Below, one piece after another: positions 1 to 5,642 of a stretch of 5,642 bases of DNA. The DNA comes from Bacteroidales bacterium. GTDB taxonomy: Bacteria > Bacteroidota > Bacteroidia > Bacteroidales > ML635J-15. A program made the position numbers and the translations under genes. The stretch is from contig JAQVPT010000242.1 in the NCBI GenBank assembly GCA_028701945.1, positions 1-5,642 of the forward strand, in the 5' to 3' direction. Positions within the stretch are counted from its first letter, which is position 1. Each line of letters begins with the position of its first letter. Under the pieces are notes generated by a model. The model was not told the DNA's origin, ran no database searches, and was given only the letters and a program-made list of their open reading frames with translations.

Positions 1-585
1 AATCGAAATGTAGATGAAAATTTGTGGTGCGAGGATAATTCTGGACTTGAACGTGTTGATATAAATGCGATGTTGTTTTCGGAAAAATATTGTCTTAATA
101 AAATAGCAACTTCATTAGGATATCTCGATGATGCGAGAATGTATCAGATGCAAATGGATTCTATTCGGTTATATTTTAATTCTTACTTTTTTGATGTTGA
201 TACCCCAGGGTTTGTTAATATTGATATTGAAAATGGTCAAAAGCTTATGGCAGATGATGTCATAGGTTATGCCTTATGGTCTGGTTTAGCAGCATTGGAT
301 GTTGCTAGTTTTTATGCACAAAAAATTAATGTTGAGATAGCAGACGGCACATATAAACAAAAGTTTGAATCTGGCGATTTTGACATCTCATATTACTATT
401 TTTTAATTTCTGGTTTAAAACTTTATAAATTTGAGGAAGAAGCTAATCAATTACTTGACATATTGCTAGAAACCGTAATTAGAGACTCCCAAAACAAACC
501 TTTGCCTTCTTATGGTATGAATAAGACCGTTAATGATAATTCTTCACTGACTGCCGCTGTTTTACTTTTGTTACTAAATTATTAA
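1..585 (+). CDS. Six-hairpin (alpha/alpha-barrel) glycoside hydrolase-like protein, C-terminal part
   Basis: The reading frame is open from the first base and stops at TAA 583-585, so this is the last 194 residues of a gene whose start lies outside the window. The TTG at 22 is an internal Leu codon, not a start. The fragment resembles the C-terminal half of trehalase/GH63/MGH1-like glycosidases. Near residues 14-23 it has SG-x-ERVDINA, comparable to the SG...VDLNA segment of those families. An amphipathic helix with LGYLDDA follows, then an ADDVIGYALWSGLA segment (about 84-97) like the conserved 'G...LW.GLA' helix, and a final NSSLTAA (180-186) like their F/NxWTAA helix. The substrate cannot be told; alpha-glucosides or mannosyl glycans are typical of the clan. 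The usual Glu just before the final helix is not obvious: the sequence there is PLPSYGMN. It converges on the ppiD-like gene. Fold assignment is fairly safe, activity is not. Confidence 0.7.
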   Translation, partial: NRNVDENLWCEDNSGLERVDINAMLFSEKYCLNKIATSLGYLDDARMYQMQMDSIRLYFNSYFFDVDTPGFVNIDIENGQKLMADDVIGYALWSGLAALDVASFYAQKINVEIADGTYKQKFESGDFDISYYYFLISGLKLYKFEEEANQLLDILLETVIRDSQNKPLPSYGMNKTVNDNSSLTAAVLLLLLNY

Positions 586-598
586 ACTGTGTGGGCAT

Positions 599-629
599 AG
601 CTTATTTTAATGTGGTATGAGCTTTTTTT
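599..629 (+). terminator. Probable intrinsic terminator of the glycosidase-like gene
   Basis: AGCTTAT (599-605) pairs with ATGAGCT (617-623), including one G-U pair, around an 11-base loop. The descending arm runs straight into seven T residues (623-629). It lies 14 bases after the stop codon of the upstream gene and on the same strand. The stem is short and AT-rich, so efficiency is uncertain. Confidence 0.5.
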
Positions 630-653
630 CTTAGAGCTTTGGTGGCTAATTTG

Positions 654-1058
654 TTAACCACAGATTACGCAGATTAATGATTTAACGCAGAGAGCCAGAG
701 AGTTTTTCCTTTCTTTGAGTCTTTGCGACTTTGCGTGAGTCTCTTTCCCTTGCGTCCCTTTGCGTTTCCCTTTTCCTCTTTTCCTTGCGAACCTTGCGTT
801 TCCCTTTTCCTCTTTTCCTTGCGAACCTTGCGTTTTCTTTTATCTTTTCCCTTGTGCCCTTTGTGGTTCTCTTTTCTCTTTCCCTTGCGTCCTTTTGCGT
901 TTTCCTTTCTCTTTTCCTTGCGAACCTTGCGTTTTCCTTTTCCCTTGTGCCTCTTGCGGTTTTACTTTTCCTTTGCGTTTCCTTTTCCCTTTTCCTTTTT
1001 CCTTTGCGGTTCCTTTCCCTCTGCCGTTCTTTGCGTTTCCCTTTTCCTTTGCGGTTAA
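654..1058. repeat. Composite repeat element with TTAACC inverted ends and a CGCAAAG-type repeat body
   Basis: This non-coding block fills most of the gap between two convergent genes and is unlike the surrounding AT-rich DNA. The left end is TTAACCACAGATTACGCAG, with CAGATTA repeated at 661-667 and 670-676, followed by CGCAGAGAGCCAGAGAG (about 686-702). The body (about 703-1056) is almost all C and T, punctuated by about twenty TTGCG or TTGTG motifs. Read on the minus strand these are CGCAA motifs in A/G-rich sequence, such as CGCAAAGGAAAAGG. The right end, TTTGCGGTTAA, mirrors the left end, so TTAACC (654-659) and GGTTAA (1053-1058) form inverted termini. Similar 'CCACAGATTACGCAGATT' plus 'CGCAAAG' mosaics are, from memory, scattered through many bacterial genomes as dispersed intergenic repeats. 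It sits between the two flanking terminators, so it is probably little transcribed. No transposase is present. Function unknown. Confidence 0.8.
760..827. repeat. Perfect tandem duplication of a 34-bp unit
   Basis: Positions 760-793 and 794-827 are identical. Each copy runs from TTGCGTTTCCC to CTTGCGAACC. A third, diverged copy starts at 828, and a 32-base relative ending in the same TTGCGAACC occurs at 895-926. The pattern suggests local slippage or unequal exchange within the larger repeat element. Confidence 0.9.
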
Positions 1059-1126
1059 TATTTTTTACATGTTATATCAAATCCAGTTAAACAATTAAGA
1101 ATTTGTTATTGATTATTACAAATAAA

Positions 1127-1155
1127 AAAAGCGACAAATTAACTTCATCGCTTTT
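1127..1155 (-). terminator. Intrinsic terminator of the ppiD-like gene
   Basis: On the minus strand AAAAGCGA (1155-1148) pairs perfectly with TCGCTTTT (1134-1127) around a 13-base loop, and the T run continues to 1124 (seven T in all). It begins 23 bases beyond the stop codon of the minus-strand gene. The plus-strand reading has only four T before other bases interrupt, so it probably works mainly in the minus direction. Confidence 0.85.
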
Positions 1156-1178
1156 ATATTTATAATTATATTTTTATT

Positions 1179-3281
1179 TTAAAAATATCTAGCTCTATTA
1201 TCTTCAATATTCGCTTTCTTTTCTAAAGCTTCAAATAATCTGTAAACCTGTGAAGCTTGATTTCTCATAAGACTAAGTTTTTCTTGTGTAAAATCGGTTT
1301 TTTCAGGAGCGACAATTTTATTGATAACTTTAACAACAAAAACTCCATTATTCCCTTTAATAGGTTGAGAGATTTTGTTTGGCTCAATAGTGCTAACTAC
1401 TGCATTAACATTTGGTTCAATACCTACACCAGGTAAAGAAAAAGATGAAAAGCTAATATTAGTTATTGTGTCTAGTGTTTTACCATACTTTTCGCTTATA
1501 GCTCCAATGCTCATGTTTGAAGATATGTCTTTATTTAGTTCAGCAATTAGTTGTTCGGATTTTAGATTATTTAGAACGATAGGTTCGATTATGTCTTTAA
1601 CATTTTCTAGAGGGGCAACACCTTTTTCTCTTATTGCAGCTATTTTTACAACAATAAATTTGTCAGTAAAATGGAAAACTGTTGAAATGTCTCCAACTTG
1701 AGCCTCGTCTCTATAAACCCAACGTACGATATCACGTGCATTTTCAATTCCAGGGATTTTATTATCTAATTCGCTAAGTTTGTCAGCGACTCTTTTTGTT
1801 AAGCGTTCTGCGATTACGGCGTCATCAAACGATTTGCTAGTATTGTTGTCTGCACTAAAATTGCTTGATTTTGAAAAGTAGTAGTTAGATGTTCTGTCAG
1901 AGAATCTTATCTCTTTCGCAACTGTTGCTAGTTTTATTTTTCTGCTATATTCGCTTTGTTCGTTAATTTTGACGATGTGTACGCCGAATTGAGATTCAAC
2001 AATACTTATGTCATCAGTTTTGCCAGTAAAGCTAGCTTCATTAAAAGCTGGTACCATCATGCCATCAGTAAACCATCCCAAACTTCCACCTTGTTGTTGT
2101 GAACCAGAATCTTCTGAATTCATAAGAGCTAAAATTGCAAATTCTTCGCCTGCTTCGGCTAAAGCTTTTAAGCTATCGGCTTTTGCATAACATTGTTCAA
2201 GTGTAACAGTATCATTAGGTATGAGTAATATATGACTTGCGTTAACTGAGTCGGGTCTTTGAGCAACTTCGGCAATTCTGGTGAAATAAAACATGTTATC
2301 AAATAAAATTATCTCAGAAGTTGATCCAATTTCTCCATCAAAAAACTCAGGATTAAGTCCATTGGGTAGGTCATTTTGTGAGATAAATCGTTGTTGCATT
2401 GGGATTTCGTTGTATCTCGATGCATAATCCATATATCCGCTTTCTAGAGCATTAAATTCAACATACATTTCTTCAATATCTGTCTTAATTGTTGCTGTAT
2501 CTTCGGCAGATGGCTTAACTTCAAAAACAACGTATTCGATATCGCGACTTTTACTTTCTTCAACAAACATGTATTGGTGCTCGTCATAATATGCTTTGAA
2601 GTCGGCCTCACTTATTTTAATATTTTCGTCAGGTATTTCTTTATATGCTCTAAAAACATATTCAAAATCGAACATATTGTTCTTATCTTGATAATCCATT
2701 TTAGCAAAAACAGTCGGAGTGTAAAATCCTTTTGCAATCATGTTGTTATACTTTGTTCTGACGTGGTCTCTTTTTATAACGAATTTCCAATAATTGGCAA
2801 TTATCTGGTAACTTGGGTCTTCTCCCGCACGTTCGAAAAACGATCTGATATTTGCTGTATCGACCCTTCCAGTTTGATTGTCAGTGAAGTTTTGTAAAAT
2901 GATATTATGAATGTTAGAACCATATAAAAGGTCTTCTAACTCTTCATCGCTTACCGATAAACCTACTTCTTCGTATGCTGGCTTCAATAGATAATCTTGT
3001 AGAATATCATTCCACGCTTGCTCTCTGATACTATTATCATCTTCAGTATCAAGACTTGATTTACGTTGTGCCACTAATAAAAATTCACGATGTTGGTCAT
3101 AAAATTTTTGAAAATCAGAGTATTCAACTTTTTCTCCGTTTATTTTTGCAATATTTGTCTCGTTTTTAGAGAATAATTGCTGGAAAGTTGAAGGGTCAAT
3201 GATAAATAGGAAAAGTGCGACTCCCACAAAAATAATAACCAGAACCCCTCCTTTGTTTCTAATCTTTTGTAATACTGCCAT
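1179..3281 (-). CDS. ppiD: PpiD/SurA-type peptidyl-prolyl isomerase, membrane-anchored periplasmic foldase
   Basis: Complete 700-residue protein. After a short basic start (MAVLQKIRNKGG) comes one hydrophobic segment, about residues 12-28, that would anchor it in the inner membrane with the rest in the periplasm. Next is a SurA/PpiD-type N-terminal chaperone region (about 30-240), including the AKINGEKVEYSDF motif (45-57). A parvulin rotamase domain occupies about 346-442: ASHILLI with His350, GGSLGWF (398-404), MVPAFNEASF (409-418) and QFGVHIVKI with His435. A long helical C-terminal region follows. The order of anchor, SurA-like part and parvulin is that of PpiD. E. coli PpiD is about 620 residues, and lengths near 700 are what I expect in Bacteroidota. 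It should assist folding of exported and outer-membrane proteins. The ATG at 3281 is chosen because the membrane anchor begins right after it; there is no clear Shine-Dalgarno sequence. It is monocistronic within this window, ending at its own terminator and divergent from coaX. Confidence 0.92.
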   Translation of the reverse strand: MAVLQKIRNKGGVLVIIFVGVALFLFIIDPSTFQQLFSKNETNIAKINGEKVEYSDFQKFYDQHREFLLVAQRKSSLDTEDDNSIREQAWNDILQDYLLKPAYEEVGLSVSDEELEDLLYGSNIHNIILQNFTDNQTGRVDTANIRSFFERAGEDPSYQIIANYWKFVIKRDHVRTKYNNMIAKGFYTPTVFAKMDYQDKNNMFDFEYVFRAYKEIPDENIKISEADFKAYYDEHQYMFVEESKSRDIEYVVFEVKPSAEDTATIKTDIEEMYVEFNALESGYMDYASRYNEIPMQQRFISQNDLPNGLNPEFFDGEIGSTSEIILFDNMFYFTRIAEVAQRPDSVNASHILLIPNDTVTLEQCYAKADSLKALAEAGEEFAILALMNSEDSGSQQQGGSLGWFTDGMMVPAFNEASFTGKTDDISIVESQFGVHIVKINEQSEYSRKIKLATVAKEIRFSDRTSNYYFSKSSNFSADNNTSKSFDDAVIAERLTKRVADKLSELDNKIPGIENARDIVRWVYRDEAQVGDISTVFHFTDKFIVVKIAAIREKGVAPLENVKDIIEPIVLNNLKSEQLIAELNKDISSNMSIGAISEKYGKTLDTITNISFSSFSLPGVGIEPNVNAVVSTIEPNKISQPIKGNNGVFVVKVINKIVAPEKTDFTQEKLSLMRNQASQVYRLFEALEKKANIEDNRARYF

Positions 3282-3328
3282 TACTTTATGCTTTTAAATT
3301 TATTATTTTTTGTTTAATTTTTAGGCTG

Positions 3329-3361
3329 CGAAGATAACAAATAAATATTATTTATAATCAA
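3329..3361 (-). promoter_or_regulatory. Candidate Bacteroidota promoter for the ppiD-like gene
   Basis: Minus-strand TATCTTCG (3336-3329) matches the Bacteroidota -7 consensus TAnnTTTG except at one base. A TTG (3361-3359) lies 22 bases upstream, roughly where a -33 TTTG/TTG element would be. Transcription would start about 40 bases before the ATG at 3281. This is a motif match only; the -33 part is weak. Confidence 0.4.
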
Positions 3362-3598
3362 TCAGATTAAAATAATTAAAGTTTTTGCTTTAAGATTGTG
3401 AAATTGGTTGAGGAAAATATTGAGAATACATGATTAAGGAGGTTTAACAATCGAAAAAAAATATTTTAAGTTGTCGCAAAACTGTTAATTTGATAGTGTC
3501 TATTTTGATGCAGAAAGTAGATAGCTGAGTATTAATTTCGATAAATATTTGTTTTGATTGAGTTGTCTTTTTTTAGAAACTACTTTTTTGAGGCTTTT

Positions 3599-3628
3599 AG
3601 TTAAAATTATATTACATGAATTTTAACT
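3599..3628. promoter_or_regulatory. Perfect 10-bp inverted repeat upstream of coaX, possible operator
   Basis: AGTTAAAATT (3599-3608) and AATTTTAACT (3619-3628) are exact reverse complements separated by 10 bases. The right arm ends 23 bases before the candidate -7 element of coaX, so the repeat covers about -67 to -38 of the inferred start. That position suits a dimeric regulator, but the arms are mostly A and T and no T tract follows, so a terminator is unlikely. No regulator is identified. Confidence 0.4.
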
Positions 3629-3651
3629 TATGAAAATCAGTATTATTATTT

Positions 3652-3659
3652 TACTTTTG
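3652..3659 (+). promoter_or_regulatory. Candidate -7 promoter element of the coaX operon
   Basis: TACTTTTG matches the Bacteroidota consensus TAnnTTTG at every fixed position and ends 18 bases before the coaX ATG. That implies a very short leader. No good -33 TTTG is visible at the usual distance. Confidence 0.5.
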
Positions 3660-3677
3660 CATCGAATAATATCTTAG

Positions 3678-4409
3678 ATGGCGAATTTAATAATTGACCT
3701 TGGTAATACTGCATTGAAATTTTTTGTTTTCGATGAGCAAACTATTTTGCATCAATCAATTGTGGAAGATTATGATATATTCTTGTCAGATATAATTCAT
3801 ATAATTAGTAGGTATGAACTTGAGAATGCAATAGTTTCGTCTGTTCGTGGAGATGATAAAGATTTTATTGTCGAACTTAAAAGGACTATAAATATTTTGC
3901 AAATGAATGCAAATCTTAAGTTGCCAGTTGAGTTGTTGTATGAAACTCCTCAAACTTTAGGGCAGGATAGGCTCGCTGCTGTGTGTGGTGCTTCTGTACT
4001 ATATCCCAATGAAAATATACTGGTGATTGATGTTGGGACGGCTATAACTTATGATATACTTACAGCCGATAATAAATATTTGGGCGGAACAATCTCTCCA
4101 GGTATTTTTACAAGATTTAAGTCATTACATAATTTTACTGGAAAACTTCCGTTATTAGGTATTAACAAAAAACTGAATGGTGTTTATGGCAAAACAACAA
4201 ATGAAGCTATTATTCTTGGAGTTCAAAATGGCATAATGAACGAAGTTGATGGCGTAATTTCTGCATTTAATGATAAATTTAACAATTTATTAGTAGTTTT
4301 TACGGGTGGCGATAGCTTTTTCTTTGATAGTTTAATAAAAAATCGCATTTTTGTCGTGCCAAATCTTACAGTGTTTGGACTAAATAAAATTTTAAAGCTA
4401 AATGTATAA
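3678..4409 (+). CDS. coaX: Type III pantothenate kinase
   Basis: Complete 243-residue cytoplasmic enzyme that phosphorylates pantothenate with ATP to give 4'-phosphopantothenate, the first committed step of coenzyme A synthesis. It shows the ASKHA-fold motifs of CoaX: IIDLGNTALK with Asp7 (phosphate-binding loop 1), TLGQDRLAAVCGA (93-105, the GxDR motif), VIDVGTAIT (116-124, with Asp118), GGTISPG (136-142), LHNFTGKLP (150-158) and TGGD (209-212). All the motifs expected for activity are present. The length is slightly short for a family usually near 240-260. Known members need a monovalent cation such as K+ and are not feedback-inhibited by CoA, unlike type I CoaA. The ATG at 3678 is fixed by the N-terminal motif, and an in-frame TAG lies immediately before it. 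No Shine-Dalgarno sequence is visible. The next gene overlaps its end by 8 bases, indicating one operon. Confidence 0.95.
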   Translation: MANLIIDLGNTALKFFVFDEQTILHQSIVEDYDIFLSDIIHIISRYELENAIVSSVRGDDKDFIVELKRTINILQMNANLKLPVELLYETPQTLGQDRLAAVCGASVLYPNENILVIDVGTAITYDILTADNKYLGGTISPGIFTRFKSLHNFTGKLPLLGINKKLNGVYGKTTNEAIILGVQNGIMNEVDGVISAFNDKFNNLLVVFTGGDSFFFDSLIKNRIFVVPNLTVFGLNKILKLNV

Positions 4410-5642
4410 AAAATTAACAAGTGTGTTATTTCTTCTGAGCATCGGTCTTGCAGTGTTTGCACAAGGTAGGGTTGGCTCTCCTTATACTAGATATGGAGTG
4501 GGTGATATTACTCGTTCAACAATAACGAGAAATAATTCAATGGGCGGATTATCTTATACTCTGCCTTATAGCAGTGGTATAAATTATAGTAATCCAGCAG
4601 CAATTGGCGAAATAGACTCCCTTACTTTTATTTTCGATTTCGGTCTTAATGGTGGTGCAAGAGTGTTTCAAGTATCGGATCCAGAAGAGTATTCACAGGT
4701 AAAGTCCGATTTTCACTTATCGCATATCAATTTCGGTTTTGCTGTTACAAAATGGTGGAAAGCTGCCGCTGGAGTATTGCCTTTTAGCGATGTCGGATAC
4801 TCAATAAGTTCAAATGATACTTTGCTTGGTGTTGATAAAAACTATTTATTCGCTGGTGATGGCGGAGTTAATAGAGTGTTTCTTACAAACGCTTTCAATC
4901 CATTTGAGAATTTCTATTTTGGTATAACAGCGTCTTATTTGTTTGGGAAAATTTATCAGTCTAGCGGAATCGTTTTTAATGACGAGTCTGGAGCTTATTT
5001 AAATGTTTTTGAGCAAAATACTATTCAAATCAGTGATTTTACTTTTGACGCGGGTCTAAAATATATTTATAAAATCAATAATACAAATGCTCTTTCGATA
5101 GGTGCTGTTTATGGCTTAAATTCTGATCTCCGGGCAGTTCGTACTAGTATTGTTTATCATACATTATCAAGTAGTTCTGCAGTTGTAGATACTGTCTTTC
5201 AGGCTGATGACGAAAAAGGTTTTGTAAGTTTACCTCAAAATATTGGATTTGGTCTGGGGTATCAACACAATGATAAATTGTATCTTGGATTTGATTATAC
5301 AATGCAAAGTTGGGCAAATGCTCAGTTTTTTGGACAGTCTGATAGGCTTAGTAATTCAAGTTTCATGTCATTGGGAGTAGAGTATATTCCTAGTGGTATT
5401 AGGGGTAGTATTTTTAGTTATTGGAAAGGTGTGGCTTATAGGGGAGGTGTTCATTATAATCAAAACTATTTTAAATTAGCTAGCGGAGAAACTCCGATAA
5501 ATGACTTTGGCATAAGTTTTGGTTTAGGACTACCAATGAAACGTTCTAAAACTTCATTTAATATTTCGTTGGAACTTGGACAGCGAGGAACGCTCGAAAA
5601 TAGTTTAATCAAAGAAAATTATGCTATCTTCGGAATTAGTTT
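4402..5642 (+). CDS. Bacteroidota outer-membrane beta-barrel protein, 3' end cut by window edge
   Basis: The frame is open from ATG 4402 to the window edge, giving 413 visible codons. It starts with a signal peptide: MYKK, a hydrophobic stretch, then AVFA|QG with likely cleavage after Ala20. Next is SPYTRYGVGD (26-35), a motif I associate with a family of Bacteroidota outer-membrane proteins often encoded beside coaX. NYSNPAAIGEIDSLTF follows (about 62-77), as in FadL/OmpP1-like barrels. The rest alternates short polar turns with amphipathic, aromatic- and glycine-rich strands (e.g. YLGFDYTMQSW and GISFGLGLPM), as expected for a beta-barrel. The last visible residues (ENYAIFGIS) look like the penultimate strand region, so perhaps 10-20 residues are missing. 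The start ATGTATAA overlaps the coaX stop, so translation is probably coupled. The substrate is unknown; transport of hydrophobic compounds would be a guess from FadL similarity. Confidence 0.85.
   Translation, partial: MYKKLTSVLFLLSIGLAVFAQGRVGSPYTRYGVGDITRSTITRNNSMGGLSYTLPYSSGINYSNPAAIGEIDSLTFIFDFGLNGGARVFQVSDPEEYSQVKSDFHLSHINFGFAVTKWWKAAAGVLPFSDVGYSISSNDTLLGVDKNYLFAGDGGVNRVFLTNAFNPFENFYFGITASYLFGKIYQSSGIVFNDESGAYLNVFEQNTIQISDFTFDAGLKYIYKINNTNALSIGAVYGLNSDLRAVRTSIVYHTLSSSSAVVDTVFQADDEKGFVSLPQNIGFGLGYQHNDKLYLGFDYTMQSWANAQFFGQSDRLSNSSFMSLGVEYIPSGIRGSIFSYWKGVAYRGGVHYNQNYFKLASGETPINDFGISFGLGLPMKRSKTSFNISLELGQRGTLENSLIKENYAIFGIS

Larger units (their letters stand above)
3282..3677. other. Divergent intergenic region between the ppiD-like gene and coaX
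   Basis: About 396 AT-rich bases with no convincing gene. On the plus strand the ATG codons at 3430, 3508 and 3615 open frames of only 5-6 codons. On the minus strand the ATG at 3431 gives 13 codons. The region holds a candidate promoter for each flanking gene, a perfect 10-bp inverted repeat, and an isolated Shine-Dalgarno-like AAGGAGGT with no start codon after it. I recognise no RNA gene or riboswitch. Confidence 0.7.

Noticed and set aside
22..24. TTG start for a 187-codon gene at the left edge
   Set aside because: The frame is open to base 1 and the homology-like sequence begins upstream of the TTG, so the gene is simply truncated by the window.
654..1058. Possible CRISPR array
   Set aside because: The repeated motifs are short, degenerate and irregularly spaced. 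There are no constant repeats with unique spacers of uniform length, and no cas gene in the window.
723..1098. Three overlapping plus-strand open frames of 111-119 codons rich in Phe, Leu, Ser and Pro
   Set aside because: They cover the same pyrimidine repeat in different frames and exist because the strand has almost no A to make stop codons. No start context, domain or frame-specific pattern supports them.
1375..2897. Plus-strand open frames at 1375-1701, 2008-2190 and 2574-2897
   Set aside because: All lie antisense within the ppiD-like gene, whose protein has clear domains throughout. These are shadow frames.
3562..3600. T-rich stretches (TCTTTTTTT and CTTTTTT) as a plus-strand terminator
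   Set aside because: No stable hairpin precedes either T run and no plus-strand gene ends nearby.
4223..4462. Minus-strand open frame of 79 codons
   Set aside because: It is antisense to the end of coaX and the start of the barrel protein gene, both well supported.

Overview
The window reads as a stretch of an AT-rich genome from the phylum Bacteroidota. Four things point there: a 700-residue PpiD/SurA-type foldase of the length I associate with that phylum; a type III pantothenate kinase followed directly by a Bacteroidota-style outer-membrane beta-barrel protein; start codons that lack convincing Shine-Dalgarno sequences; and promoter-like sequences of the TAnnTTTG (-7) type ahead of coaX and, with one mismatch, ahead of the ppiD-like gene.

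Layout. Positions 1-585 (+) hold the 3' end of a six-hairpin (alpha/alpha-barrel) glycoside-hydrolase-like gene, followed by a terminator-like hairpin. A non-coding gap of about 590 bases between convergent genes follows. It is mostly filled by a roughly 405-bp repeat element (654-1058) with TTAACC...GGTTAA ends and about twenty TTGCG/TTGTG motifs set in almost pure pyrimidine. A clear intrinsic terminator (1127-1155) serves the minus-strand ppiD-like gene (1179-3281). An AT-rich divergent intergenic region (3282-3677) carries candidate promoters for both flanking genes and a perfect 10-bp inverted repeat. Then come coaX (3678-4409, +) and, overlapping it by 8 bases, an outer-membrane protein gene (from 4402) that runs off the right edge with probably only its last strand missing.

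How the genes relate. CoaX makes 4'-phosphopantothenate, the first step of coenzyme A synthesis, and is co-transcribed with an envelope protein gene. The ppiD-like product is an inner-membrane-anchored periplasmic folding factor that would act on exported proteins such as the barrel protein. From memory, coaX, this barrel protein, an lptC-type gene and a parvulin gene are often clustered in Bacteroidota. Here the parvulin gene is on the opposite strand on the other side of coaX. That is an inference about rearrangement, not something the window proves.

I see no complete undescribed system. The most unusual object is the repeat element at 654-1058. All three forward frames across it are open simply because the strand contains almost no A, so the apparent proteins there are artefacts.
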